The notes: generated from the sequence alone by a model not told the origin. Shown: positions 25,174 through 34,781, counted from the stretch's first letter. The stretch is 64,000 nucleotides of DNA from Bin80 sp026709335 (GCA_965200825.1 OZ241385.1:124001-188000); one strand, 5' to 3'. Translations and numbers: made by a program.

Positions 25174-28014
25174 ATGGAGAATTTTAAAAGCATTGCACAA
25201 ATCAGAGCAGAATTTCTCGACTTTTTTCGTGAGAAAGGGCATACGATTGTGCCAAGTGCATCCCTTGTACTCGCGGATGATCCGACCCTCTTGTTTATTA
25301 ATTCGGGAATGGCTCAATTCAAGGAGATTTTTCTGGGCCAGGAGAGCAGGGAATATGTTCGCGCGGCAGATACGCAAAAATGCTTACGAGTCTCCGGAAA
25401 GCATAATGACCTTGAAGAGGTAGGGCACGATACCTATCACCATACCTTTTTCGAGATGCTGGGAAACTGGAGTTTTGGGGATTATTTCAAGGAAGAAGCA
25501 ATTGACATGGCTTGGGAGCTCTTGGTCAAGCGGTGGAAACTTCCACAGGATCGCCTGTATGCAACTGTACATATTGGAGATCCTGATTTGAATCTTCCCG
25601 CAGACCAAGAGGCCGCGACTTTATGGAAGCGATATCTGCCTGAGAATCAGGTTCTGTATGGTAGTACCAAGGACAATTTCTGGATGATGGGAGACACAGG
25701 TCCCTGTGGCCCATGCTCAGAAATCCATATTGATCTGCGCCCTGATGAGTTACGCCATCAAATTCCAGGACACGAATGTGTCAACCACGATCTCCCCACT
25801 GTAATCGAACTATGGAACCTGGTATTTATCCAATATGATGCTAGACCAGAAGCTTCACCGCGGAAACTTGTTCCCTTATCTGCGCGTCACGTTGATACAG
25901 GAATGGGATTGGAGCGTCTCGCCGCAGTGATGCAGGGAAAAGTGAGCACCTATGATACGGATGCATTTACCAATCTTTTTGAGAAAGTTGCAGAATTGAC
26001 TCCCATTCAGGGAGTTCAGGGATATGATAGGATCCACTCTGACCTGGATGAGGATAATATCCGTACAGCAATGCGGGTGATTGTTGATCATGTCCGAGGC
26101 ATTGTTGCTGCCATTTCAGATGGAGTAATTCCAGGTAATGCTGGGCGAGGGTATGTGATTCGCAGGATTTTGAGACGGGCAGTTCGATACGGGTATACCA
26201 CACTTGGAATCAAAGAGCCTTTTCTGTGCCACTTGGTACCTATCGTAATAGAATCTCTTGGAGATGTTTTTCCGGAGTTTCATGCCAAAGAAAAATTTAT
26301 TTCAGAAAATATTCGAGGGGAAGAACAGGCGTTTCTGAATACGCTGGGGCGTGGGTTGACACTCTTCGATCTGGTTTGTGCCTACATAGACGGCCTTACT
26401 TCTGATAAGAGTGCAAAGTTTTCTGAAGAGCTCAAAGAAGATTCTGCTGCTCAGGATCTTCTGCGGAAAGCCTACGCGGGCATGTCGAAGCATGTTGCCC
26501 TGGAATCTTTCACGTCGATAGCCAGCCTCAGTCGTGTACCAGGCGAAATTGCTTTTCTGTTGCACGACACATATGGATTTCCGATAGATCTGACTCAGCT
26601 CATGGCGCGCGAGCGTGGACGTCGCGTGGATATGCTGCGGTTTAAGGAATTGATGCAGGAGCAAAAGGATCGGGCTCGCAGTGCAAAATATGCCGAACCC
26701 ATTCCGATTCCCATTGAATTCTCAGTGGGGCGGCCAGAAGGTTTTCTCCTTCGTACGGAGTTTGTTGGCTATGATGAGATTGCCTTTGAAGGTGCAAAGG
26801 TGATTGCACATGATGCGAATTTAAAGGAAATTGTACTGGATCGTACTCCCTTTTATGGGGAGAGAGGGGGACAGATCGGAGATACGGGGACGCTCAATTT
26901 TGATGGAGAAATCATTCAGGTGACAGATACCCAGGTTAAAGGCAACCTGATCACTCATACGGTGGACCGACTCCCATCTACGCTTGAGTGCCCGGTGACG
27001 GCTGTCATAGACTCAAGTCGACGTCACCGAATTGCAAAGCATCATACCGCAACCCACTTGATGCATGCTGCACTTAGAGAGGTTCTAGGACCTGGAGTGG
27101 AGCAGAAGGGGTCATTGGTAGCAGATGGACATTTACGGTTTGATTTCAATCACTATGAGCGGGTAGGAGTAGAGGCTCTTCGGCGTATTCAGGATCGGGT
27201 TAATGAGCAAATACAGCGCAATATTCCTGCCGAAATTGATCAGGATGTTCCCTACAAAGAGGCACTATCGAGAGGTGCAACAGCACTTTTTGGTGAAAAA
27301 TATGGAGAAACTGTCCGTGTAGTCACCTTTGATGCAGAATATTCTGTAGAGTTATGTGGAGGCACACATGTGGCGGCGACCGGTGAGATTGGACTGTTTA
27401 TTATAAAATCCGAAGGATCGATTGCTACTGGAATTCGCCGTATTGAAGCAATTGTGGGAGCTGATGCAGTGAATTTGGTGACCCATGAGCGGACTTCCCT
27501 TGATCACGTCAGGCGAGAGTTTAAGGGATCCAAACGCTCTGTTGAAGAGTCTGTAGCGGAGCTCCTGGAGACGAATCGATCGTTGCAAAAGGAAGTGAAC
27601 AGGCTTCGCCGTGAACGACTTTCTGGGCAACTCGATGATCTGGTCAAAAATACCGTTATCATGAATGGGATTTCACTGGTTATTGGGCAGATTGATGATG
27701 CAGACATGGAACTGCTAAGAGATCAAGGGCAGCAGTTACGAAAGCGACTCAATGCCTCCAGCGTCGGGGTATTGGGGACAAAGGATCCTGCGGGGCAAAA
27801 GGCGTATATAGTGGTCGTAGTCACAGATGATTTGATTTCCAAAGGAGTAAAAGCAGGTGTAATTGCAGGTCTTCTTGCACGTCAAATTGGTGGTGGAGGG
27901 GGCGGCAGGCCGGAGCTTGCAACTGCAGGTGGGCGCCAGCCCGAGAAGCTTGATGCTGTTTTGGATAATGCTTTGGAATTGATCTGCAATACGCTTCCTA
28001 CCCGTACAACGTGA
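25174..28014 (+). CDS. alaS: Alanyl-tRNA synthetase
   Basis: The enzyme charges tRNA-Ala and clears mischarged Ser/Gly. From the ATG at 25174 (MENFKSIAQIRAEFLDFFREKGH) the product has 946 residues. It is a class II catalytic domain with INSGMAQFK and DTGMGLERLAAVMQG, followed by an editing domain with the zinc ligands HHTATH and CGGTH. The C-Ala domain ends in GGGGGGRPELATAGG. An in-frame start at 25090 would add 28 residues with no similarity and is rejected. Confidence 0.97.
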   Translation: MENFKSIAQIRAEFLDFFREKGHTIVPSASLVLADDPTLLFINSGMAQFKEIFLGQESREYVRAADTQKCLRVSGKHNDLEEVGHDTYHHTFFEMLGNWSFGDYFKEEAIDMAWELLVKRWKLPQDRLYATVHIGDPDLNLPADQEAATLWKRYLPENQVLYGSTKDNFWMMGDTGPCGPCSEIHIDLRPDELRHQIPGHECVNHDLPTVIELWNLVFIQYDARPEASPRKLVPLSARHVDTGMGLERLAAVMQGKVSTYDTDAFTNLFEKVAELTPIQGVQGYDRIHSDLDEDNIRTAMRVIVDHVRGIVAAISDGVIPGNAGRGYVIRRILRRAVRYGYTTLGIKEPFLCHLVPIVIESLGDVFPEFHAKEKFISENIRGEEQAFLNTLGRGLTLFDLVCAYIDGLTSDKSAKFSEELKEDSAAQDLLRKAYAGMSKHVALESFTSIASLSRVPGEIAFLLHDTYGFPIDLTQLMARERGRRVDMLRFKELMQEQKDRARSAKYAEPIPIPIEFSVGRPEGFLLRTEFVGYDEIAFEGAKVIAHDANLKEIVLDRTPFYGERGGQIGDTGTLNFDGEIIQVTDTQVKGNLITHTVDRLPSTLECPVTAVIDSSRRHRIAKHHTATHLMHAALREVLGPGVEQKGSLVADGHLRFDFNHYERVGVEALRRIQDRVNEQIQRNIPAEIDQDVPYKEALSRGATALFGEKYGETVRVVTFDAEYSVELCGGTHVAATGEIGLFIIKSEGSIATGIRRIEAIVGADAVNLVTHERTSLDHVRREFKGSKRSVEESVAELLETNRSLQKEVNRLRRERLSGQLDDLVKNTVIMNGISLVIGQIDDADMELLRDQGQQLRKRLNASSVGVLGTKDPAGQKAYIVVVVTDDLISKGVKAGVIAGLLARQIGGGGGGRPELATAGGRQPEKLDAVLDNALELICNTLPTRTT

Positions 28015-28137
28015 TGAAGAGTCGGTGTGAATCGGCTTGAATATCATCATCTCTCGTATTCAAATTGAAGCGTGCCCGGAAATAATTCGCGTGACCTGAA
28101 AAGGGATGAGGAATCGGAAGAAGAGAAAGGTGGAACA

Positions 28138-28265
28138 GGGGCACGCTCATTTCGCACCAATCCTGGTTGAGCGCATTTCGATACGATGAGAAGCACGCAG
28201 TTTGGCCTCTGATATACGAGAATCTAAACGCACTAACGCTCCAGGCTAAAACCCCTCGGAGGATG
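28138..28265. repeat. Conserved intergenic cassette, copy beside ATPase 4
   Basis: It has CACGCTCATTTCGCACCAAT, CCTGGTTGAGCGCAT, GATATACGAGAATCTAAAC and CGCACTAACGCTCCAGG in the same order as 14935-15060 and 10975-11080. It covers most of the 231 bases between alaS and ATPase copy 4, overlaps that gene's 3' end by about 20 bases and has no open frame of its own. Confidence 0.75.
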
Positions 28266-29448
28266 GTGGGAGCGTTTTTGTCTCGTGAGGAAATTCAATT
28301 GCTCCACACCCGTATTCTTTTTTCAACCAGGTATGCATAGAAGGAATAGAAACGGCATATCCTGTCTTACGCTTCTCTAATATTCCCTTATCGAGAGAGA
28401 GGTCAAATAGTTTTTTTGCCTCGTCTTCATCATACTCTTTCGTAAGTAAAGACAGAATATCTCTGTACTCAGCAGGTTCCTCTTGGGAGCTATTCATGAC
28501 AGACATTGTCAGGCAACGGATCTGGTCTGGGCGAAATTCGACCACTCGTTGTTCATAGTATGCTTCGCGTCTCTCCATCCCGACTCGAGAGACGGCTTCC
28601 AGTCCCGAAGGGGTCATGTGTCCTTGATCTTTTTTGACCTGTTTAGCTGCGGCCTCTCCGTAAATGGTAATATGCTGAGGCCAGCCATGCGTTTTTTGGG
28701 TAATCGCATCAATCCATGGAGTCGGGTCTCCCTTGGCACCGCCATTCTTTGTGAGCCAATCATGAATCACCGCACGTTCAGCTTTTTTTCCCAGCGCTCC
28801 CAATTCTACGAAGCAGCCTCCCCTGAACCTTGATATTCCCAGTTCACCGAATGTAGCCTTTGTCGGTCCCAGCCCCGCTGCCAGAAGGATGATTGATCTC
28901 TTCAATCTACCATTATGGATGTTGTTAAGGACGCTATTGATAATTCTCTTTTGATTAGAGGGGACAACATCTTTTATGCCCAGTGCTTGTGCTTCGTCCA
29001 GAACGAGGAGTAGGGGTTTCTCGCCATCTTGGAGTGTTTTCAGTATTGTGGGACGGGCTTGGTTGGATTCAACATTAAGTTTGACGCCAGCTCTAACACC
29101 AGCATTAATGCCGATCTCTCCAGATCCACCTGTAAATTGTACATTATCCTCTTTCCCGAGATAGTAGAGCAATTCATCAAGATCCCAAAGAGCAGGCGGA
29201 TCAATCTCCGTAATTTCCCAGTCTCGTCTTCTAGCAAATTTCTTGCATTCATGGAGCAGGGCTGTTTTTCCCGCGCCTGGAGCACCTTGAATTAGGAAGA
29301 TTGTCCCTCTCCGTGGGTCCACGGCTGTTTTGGCGAGCTTGCTAAAATTTGCCAAGATTCGCTCACGCCCATGAAAGTGTTCAGCTGGCCCCCTATCAAT
29401 GACAAAATCTGGTACGTGGGAGGCGTCCGGACGTGGATATTCAGTCAT
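28246..29448 (-). CDS. P-loop ATPase copy 4 (AAA family), unknown role
   Basis: The intact 400-residue gene lies 13 kb from the tandem array. MTEYPRPDASHVPDFVIDRG starts it, Walker A is GAPGAGKT, Walker B is LLLVLDEAQ, and the sensor and HGWPQHI regions match the other copies. The segment after Walker A is unique (WDLDELLYYLGKEDNVQFTG ... AGVRAGVKLN). The segment after Walker B (ALGIKDVVPSNQKRI) resembles copy 3. The C-terminal module (YEQRVVEFRPDQIRCL, ILEKRKTGYAVSIPSM) is that of copy 1, here in frame. It is flanked by the same intergenic cassettes, so it moved or was copied together with them. Confidence 0.88.
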   Translation of the reverse strand: MTEYPRPDASHVPDFVIDRGPAEHFHGRERILANFSKLAKTAVDPRRGTIFLIQGAPGAGKTALLHECKKFARRRDWEITEIDPPALWDLDELLYYLGKEDNVQFTGGSGEIGINAGVRAGVKLNVESNQARPTILKTLQDGEKPLLLVLDEAQALGIKDVVPSNQKRIINSVLNNIHNGRLKRSIILLAAGLGPTKATFGELGISRFRGGCFVELGALGKKAERAVIHDWLTKNGGAKGDPTPWIDAITQKTHGWPQHITIYGEAAAKQVKKDQGHMTPSGLEAVSRVGMERREAYYEQRVVEFRPDQIRCLTMSVMNSSQEEPAEYRDILSLLTKEYDEDEAKKLFDLSLDKGILEKRKTGYAVSIPSMHTWLKKEYGCGAIEFPHETKTLPPSSEGF

Positions 29449-29580
29449 TGCAATAAGGTACCATGTTGGTTATTTGACAGTTTCGTTATCCAAGTGTTCC
29501 TGTTTGCAGATTTGCAGGCGGGGAGAAAAAACCAAGCAAAGGCACGTTCATTTCGTCCAAAGTCTGGTTGATTGTATCAG
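29449..29580. repeat. Common upstream block of ATPase 4
   Basis: GGTTATTTGACAGTTTCG, TTATCCAAGTGTTCCTG and the GCAGATTTGCAGGCGGGG part match the leaders of ATPases 1-3. The first 15 bases next to the start codon differ, which limits the common start to MTEY. Confidence 0.75.
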
Positions 29581-30246
29581 CGCTGGAGGGGCCAGAAGAT
29601 CGTTCTGCGGTAACCAAAGGGACATCTAAATCTGGGATCCAGGGGAGTAATTGCAATATTCCAGATATCTGCAAGGATCGTCAGATCAGATGCATTAGTG
29701 CTTTTAGTTCTGTTAAAATTTCCAGCTTCAGTCGAGATTGTACTCACGATCAAATTACTTTGACACACTCTCGCACGATATTGGTATCCGGATTGGATAT
29801 GACTAGGATGCAATCATGCCCCCGGCCAAAGGGTATCTCATCGACATAGATGTGTTCGATCCCTTGCTCTTGCACAAAAACACTCGCTGTACAGCACGTT
29901 TCGTGATGTCGGAGATCATTGTCCAACTTACCCGGAATCTCTGGATACCGTTGAAATATTGATCGAGTCTTGCAAACAGTCAATCTCCCTGATCTCAGCT
30001 GTTCATCAACTTTCTGGACAAGGCACGGCATGAATATTGCGAGGCATCTCAACGGACTAGTGAAGAATTCCAGAACCTTCAAGTCCAATTCAGAGATCTT
30101 ATCCACTTAAACAGTGGAAGCTCCTTTTTATATCGTGAGAGGAGTAAGAATAAGGATTGACAAACACTTGAAATTAATTCAGAACACACTTTATGCGTGA
30201 GTGCGATCAAGAACAAACTAATTCTCATTTTCGTTCACCCCGGTTC
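29581..30246. other. Region between ATPase 4 and the tRNA; decayed, with a possible transposase relic
   Basis: There is no intact gene. The minus strand at 29750-30106 carries an open frame that looks like a broken transposase (listed separately). The remainder shows no coding signal. Confidence 0.5.
29750..30106 (-). pseudogene. Possible relic of an ISL3-like transposase
   Basis: The 118-residue frame contains EHIYVDEIPFGRGHDCILVI then NPDTN. This resembles the first catalytic Asp region of ISL3 transposases (IDE.A.RKGH.Y.T...D.D). The second and third catalytic residues are missing and no inverted repeats were seen. The identification rests on one motif only. Confidence 0.35.
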
Positions 30247-30332
30247 GGAGGGGTGCCGGAGTGGTCGAACGGGGTGGTCTCGAAAACCATTGTAGGCACT
30301 GCCTACCGGGGGTTCGAATCCCTCCCCCTCCG
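30247..30332 (+). tRNA. tRNA-Ser (CGA)
   Basis: The acceptor stem GGAGGGG pairs with CCCCTCC, with discriminator G at 30332. The anticodon arm TGGT-CTCGAAA-ACCA gives anticodon CGA. A long variable arm (GTAGGCACTGCCTAC) is typical of tRNA-Ser, and the T arm holds GGTTCGAATCC. CCA is not encoded. The start codon of the next gene lies only 4 nt downstream. Confidence 0.95.
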
Positions 30333-30336
30333 CAGA

Positions 30337-33141
30337 ATGCCAAAACTACTGGTCGTCCCGCTTCTGGGTCTCTTCCTATCACCCCCTGTTCTCGGGCAAC
30401 TGACTCCCTATGTGCCCGTCATACGTCCATCTGGAAGCCATTATCGTGTGCACAAGACACCGCACTTCGAGATCATTTTTGAAGAGGGCAGTGAAATAGA
30501 AGCTTGGCAGGCTTCGCTGGTCCTAGAGGGCAAGCTTTCTCAGGCTCAAGCTCTTTCAGGTATAGCAAGACCGATGTGGATGCCTGTTATATTGAATAAC
30601 TCCAGCGATCGGTCCAACGGGTATGTACATACTCATCCTTTTCGCCAAGAAATTGAAGTTCCCCATATAAAGGGAAATCGACTAGGCACTAGGTCCAGTT
30701 CATGGATTGAGGCAATTGCAACACATGAACTCGTACACGCGGCGCAGGCGCAAGCCGGTGGGGCCAGGGGACTGGGAAAAGTAATGCGTTGGTTTGCACC
30801 CGATCTTGCGCGTACATTCAATATGGCAATGCCACCTGGATTAGTTGAGGGCGCGGCAATTTATCTTGAAAGTTCGGATAAAAATGGCGCGGGGCGTTTG
30901 CATGATGCTCGCTTTCAGATGCAGTATCGAGCGGCTGCAGTTTCCGAAAACCCGTGGAGTATCTCGCAACTTATGGAGCGCTCACAATATGGATTTCATC
31001 CAGATCGTCATTATATCGGTGGTGCTCATTTTTTCGCATGGCAGCGGTCACGGGATCAAGGTTTCTTTTTTGAGAGAATGCGAGAGATACGGTACCGCTT
31101 TCCAATCCGATCCACCGGGCTGGACTTAAGCCGCACGACCGAGAAACCCTTGAAACAACTGGTAGCAGATTTTCGCCACGAAACGGCTCCGCAGATGCGT
31201 GTGGTGTCACAGCCTGCACATATCATTGCAGGGAAGCGCGGGGTGGTACAGCGCTGGCCCCAGTGGTTGAATGATTCAACACTTGTCGTATATCGGAGGG
31301 GATTGGATGAAACACCGGGGTTATATAGGATTGATGTAAAAAGTGGAAAGATTAAGCTGCTTCATGCAGTACTGCTTCCCGAAGATGCATGGTTCCGTGT
31401 GTCAGATGAAAATACCCTGTTATATTCACGTTATGTTCCTGATAGGTTCTCGACATTGCAATCAACCGCAGATGTGTTTGAGTACAAAATTTCAAAAAAG
31501 CGGGAAATACGTCTGACCGAAGAGGCTCGCGCACATATGCCGATTCAAACCTCTTCAGGAGTCTGGGCGTTACGGAATGATGGACAGCGTAATACCTGGG
31601 TTGAAATCAGTGGAGATGGTAATATTCGGACAATCAGGGAGCGAAGCCAGGCAGATCTCATTCAAATTGCACCATCCAGTAACGCGATTGCAGTTCTTGT
31701 GCGACATGGTGGAGTCCAGGGAATTTATCTTGCTGAACCTGAAGGCGGACTAAAGCCTTGGATTTTTCTGGAGGATGGGACAATACGAGAATTGGCGTGG
31801 AGCTCCGATGGACGATATCTCCTGTTTGCAGGGGATGCTGATGGAGTTACCAATATATATTGTCACGATCTTGGAACAGAACGGACACTACAACTCACAG
31901 ATGTTCCATATGGAGCGCTGGATCCTCTCCTGTCTGACGATAATCACGCACTCGTCTATGTAGATTATCAGCACGAGCGATATAATGTGGTGTCCACAGA
32001 ATTTCGACCAGAAGATGCTCCGGCCATATCTCTTATGGCGGTAGAAGAGATACCACAAATTCTCCCTCAACTGGAGGTGCCCGCAGATTTTGATCATGAG
32101 CCATATTCGGTGAAGCGCAGACTTCGGCCTCGGATGATGCTTCCTGTTGCCTTCTGGCCAACCGAATATCCGGAACGCAAATTAGGTTTCGGTGGTGGGG
32201 TAGGCCTATACGGGAGTGATCCACTGCGCCGGATAACCTATGCGACTGAGTTAACTGTACAGTCACAGAAAGTTTGGGGGCGTGCAGAGATTCGTTCTAC
32301 CCTCGGTCCGGTCATGGCAATCTTTGATGCCTACAATGAGCCTGATGTTGTAATTGCCAGAATTTTTTCATATGATCATTTTGCAGGGGAAATCACCTAC
32401 GGTACTCAGTCGGTAGGAACCGGGATCAGGCTAGTTCTACCACTCAGGTTTGAGGCTAATGTTCGACACAGTTACGCCAGAATTTCCTTGGGTGTACGAA
32501 GTGAGCGGACGCGCTGGTTTAACCTGAATGGGCAGGGGCTTCCCTTTCGCAGAGATACGGGTCAATCTCTGGCTGAATGGCAGAGTTCATCACGGGTTGA
32601 CGTGAATGGAGTGATCGGGTTTGGCCTACAGCAGAATAGACGGGATCTTTTGCCGAACAGGGGGACAGTCATTGGACTATATACCCGTACGGATATATAC
32701 AGGGAAGCAGATTCAAGGCATGCGGGTTTACTGGTGCGAGCCAGTCAGTATTGGTCATTGTCCAGAACATCGAGTACTGGTTTGATGTTGGGGGCTTCAT
32801 TGCTGACTCAAAACAATGCTGGTGTATACAGCAATTCATTGATTCTTCCGCGGGGATTTGAAGCATATTTGGGTCAAGGAACACATATCAGGATTGACGC
32901 AGAGATTCTACAGCCTGTCTGGTATATCCAGAATGGATTTGTGAAGGTTCCTGTCTATTTCAAAGCTCTCTATTTGTATGGATTTGCACAGAATGTTCTT
33001 TTCAGTAGTGATCATGAAGGTGAGTGGGCGGCGGGATTGGGAATGGGATTGAAGTTTCGACTCCTCCACTATCTTGATCTGGAAGTGCGAGCTTCATTCA
33101 ACCCTATTGATATGGATCAAGGATTCATTACGCTGTTGTGA
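30337..33141 (+). CDS. Outer-membrane protein with peptidase-MA, TolB-like propeller and beta-barrel regions
   Basis: From the ATG at 30337 (MPKLLVVPLLGLFLSPPVLGQ, a signal peptide) the product has 934 residues. Near residues 120-140 is IEAIATHELVHAAQAQAG, an HExxH-like zinc motif of gluzincin peptidase-MA proteins (here HELVH). The middle is a chain of WD/TolB-type blades (SSDGRYLLFAGDADGVTNIY). The C-terminal third looks like a surface-antigen-type beta-barrel (GFGGGVGLYGSDPLRRITYA ... WAAGLGMGLKF). A longer frame from 30193 would run through the tRNA and is rejected. The substrate is unknown. Confidence 0.85.
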   Translation: MPKLLVVPLLGLFLSPPVLGQLTPYVPVIRPSGSHYRVHKTPHFEIIFEEGSEIEAWQASLVLEGKLSQAQALSGIARPMWMPVILNNSSDRSNGYVHTHPFRQEIEVPHIKGNRLGTRSSSWIEAIATHELVHAAQAQAGGARGLGKVMRWFAPDLARTFNMAMPPGLVEGAAIYLESSDKNGAGRLHDARFQMQYRAAAVSENPWSISQLMERSQYGFHPDRHYIGGAHFFAWQRSRDQGFFFERMREIRYRFPIRSTGLDLSRTTEKPLKQLVADFRHETAPQMRVVSQPAHIIAGKRGVVQRWPQWLNDSTLVVYRRGLDETPGLYRIDVKSGKIKLLHAVLLPEDAWFRVSDENTLLYSRYVPDRFSTLQSTADVFEYKISKKREIRLTEEARAHMPIQTSSGVWALRNDGQRNTWVEISGDGNIRTIRERSQADLIQIAPSSNAIAVLVRHGGVQGIYLAEPEGGLKPWIFLEDGTIRELAWSSDGRYLLFAGDADGVTNIYCHDLGTERTLQLTDVPYGALDPLLSDDNHALVYVDYQHERYNVVSTEFRPEDAPAISLMAVEEIPQILPQLEVPADFDHEPYSVKRRLRPRMMLPVAFWPTEYPERKLGFGGGVGLYGSDPLRRITYATELTVQSQKVWGRAEIRSTLGPVMAIFDAYNEPDVVIARIFSYDHFAGEITYGTQSVGTGIRLVLPLRFEANVRHSYARISLGVRSERTRWFNLNGQGLPFRRDTGQSLAEWQSSSRVDVNGVIGFGLQQNRRDLLPNRGTVIGLYTRTDIYREADSRHAGLLVRASQYWSLSRTSSTGLMLGASLLTQNNAGVYSNSLILPRGFEAYLGQGTHIRIDAEILQPVWYIQNGFVKVPVYFKALYLYGFAQNVLFSSDHEGEWAAGLGMGLKFRLLHYLDLEVRASFNPIDMDQGFITLL

Positions 33142-33419
33142 TTTGGATGGAGGATAATCGGTGAATGAACAAATTGGGATAAATGATGTATCCCGCGTCT
33201 CGTAATTGAGTGAAGAAAGTGAAAGAAGGCGGATGCCTTTCGTAATTTGGGAGAGTAGCGTGGGGGGCGTGTAGAAATAGTTGATGCGGAATGATAAAAG
33301 ATATCTGAGTTTAAGTAAAGTGAACAGAGTGTGCTCATACTCTTTTATTTGATGGTCCGTTGCACATTATATAGTACACCCGACCTATTTCAGAATAAAA
33401 GAGCCGTACTCAATAGATC

Positions 33420-34304
33420 ATGCGTTTCATAGCACTTTTTTTCTTTGTGGTGGGGTTGGGGTTCTCAGATTCCATGGCACGCGAATTCCAGTGTACTGCT
33501 CAAATCAACTACCGGCAACTGGAAGGCTCGGGGTTTTCGTTCCTTGACGATCTCAGGGAGCAGGTTGAAGAGTATATGAATAATAACAACTGGACAGAGG
33601 ATCGGTTTGAGTTGCATGAACTCATCGAGTGTTCAATCCAGATTATCTTCAAGGAAAGTTTTACGCTTACTTCCTTTGGAGCTCAGATGATTCTCAACAG
33701 CACACGTCCAATCTATGGGACAATGGCTAAGACCCCCGTGTTGCAAATCAGTGATGAGGAATGGACTTTCAATTATTCCCAGGGGGCACCTTTGGTATTT
33801 GAAATTGAACGGTTTGATGGGTTGACTTCCGTGCTGGATTATTATGCCTATCTAATGTTGGGATATGACTATGATTCATTCAGCGAGTATGGGGGAGAGC
33901 AGCATTTTCAGACGGCGAAACGAATCCAGCAGTTGGCCGTCGCCAGTAATGCTGCAGGATGGAGTACCATAGATGTGGATGGACGTGCAGGAATCGTGGA
34001 CCAAATGACGAGTCCACGTTTACGTCCGCTCCGCCAAGTTTACTATCAGTATCATATTGAAGCGCTGGATTTATTTACCCTGGATCAGAATGCCGCAAGA
34101 GAAAAGGTTCTGGAAATTTTGCAGACCATGACGGAATTGTATCAAGATCAATCCAGGCAGTATGTTTTTGACATTTTTTTCGGCACGAAGTATAAGGAGT
34201 TAGTCGGGATTTTTGAGGACTCAGATGAGAGCGGACAGGCATATGACTTTCTTGCTGATGTAGATCCGTCCCGTTTGTCGAGTTATAATGCATTAATTGA
34301 GTGA
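33420..34304 (+). CDS. DUF4835 (PorD-like) family protein
   Basis: The 294-residue product has a signal peptide (MRFIALFFFVVGLGFSDSMA). It shows the DUF4835 pattern: CTAQINYRQLEGS, ECSIQIIFKESF, RPIYGT, EWTFNYSQGAPLVFE, LDYYAYLMLGYDYDSFSEYGG and QVYYQYHIEALDLF. In Bacteroidota this family includes PorD, a protein needed for type IX secretion. No other T9SS gene is visible here, so that role is inferred from the family only. It is probably first in an operon with the DUF411 gene, whose start is 4 nt downstream. Confidence 0.82.
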   Translation: MRFIALFFFVVGLGFSDSMAREFQCTAQINYRQLEGSGFSFLDDLREQVEEYMNNNNWTEDRFELHELIECSIQIIFKESFTLTSFGAQMILNSTRPIYGTMAKTPVLQISDEEWTFNYSQGAPLVFEIERFDGLTSVLDYYAYLMLGYDYDSFSEYGGEQHFQTAKRIQQLAVASNAAGWSTIDVDGRAGIVDQMTSPRLRPLRQVYYQYHIEALDLFTLDQNAAREKVLEILQTMTELYQDQSRQYVFDIFFGTKYKELVGIFEDSDESGQAYDFLADVDPSRLSSYNALIE

Positions 34305-34308
34305 GTCA

Positions 34309-34776
34309 ATGAGACAGATAATCCCGATTACTTTTACAGGCCTTGTCTTCTGTACTATTGCAATTGTCGGGTTTGTGTTACGACAAGATAGTCAGGACGA
34401 GCAGCCCAAAATGGTGGTTTACAAATCTCCCACATGTGGTTGTTGTGTCAAGTGGGTGGAGCATATGCAAAATGCGGGATTCACGGTTGAATCACGTGAT
34501 ATGCGTGATATGGGTTCAATCAAGAAGCAACTTGGCATTCCTCGTGTGGCGAGTTCATGCCACACAGCAGTTATCGATGGATATGTGATTGAAGGGCATG
34601 TACCAGCACAATACGTGCAAAAGCTTCTACGGGAAAGGCCGGATATACCTGGAATTGCTGTGCCAGGGATGCCTATTGGATCACCCGGTATGGAAGGCCC
34701 TAATGCCAAACCCTATGAAGTTGTGACATTCAGCAAAGATACACTCACCGGCGTCTTTGCTCGTGTTGATCCGTAG
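34309..34776 (+). CDS. DUF411 metal-binding protein, membrane anchored
   Basis: From the ATG at 34309 the product has 155 residues with an N-terminal membrane segment (ITFTGLVFCTIAIVGFVL). The DUF411 domain contains VVYKSPTCGCCVKWVEHM with the Cys-X-Cys-Cys site, then SCHTAVIDGYVIEGHVPA. The family is linked to copper or other metal handling. A TTG at 34297 is a less likely start. It lies between a DUF4835 gene and def. Confidence 0.9.
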   Translation: MRQIIPITFTGLVFCTIAIVGFVLRQDSQDEQPKMVVYKSPTCGCCVKWVEHMQNAGFTVESRDMRDMGSIKKQLGIPRVASSCHTAVIDGYVIEGHVPAQYVQKLLRERPDIPGIAVPGMPIGSPGMEGPNAKPYEVVTFSKDTLTGVFARVDP

Positions 34777-34781
34777 AGTTC

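Noticed and set aside
30157..30190. Sigma-70 promoter upstream of tRNA-Ser (TTGACA)
   Set aside because: TTGACA is present but no acceptable -10 element lies 16-18 nt downstream.
30193..30336. N-terminal extension of the large peptidase/propeller gene
   Set aside because: The extra 48 codons read through the tRNA-Ser. The signal peptide starts at the ATG at 30337.
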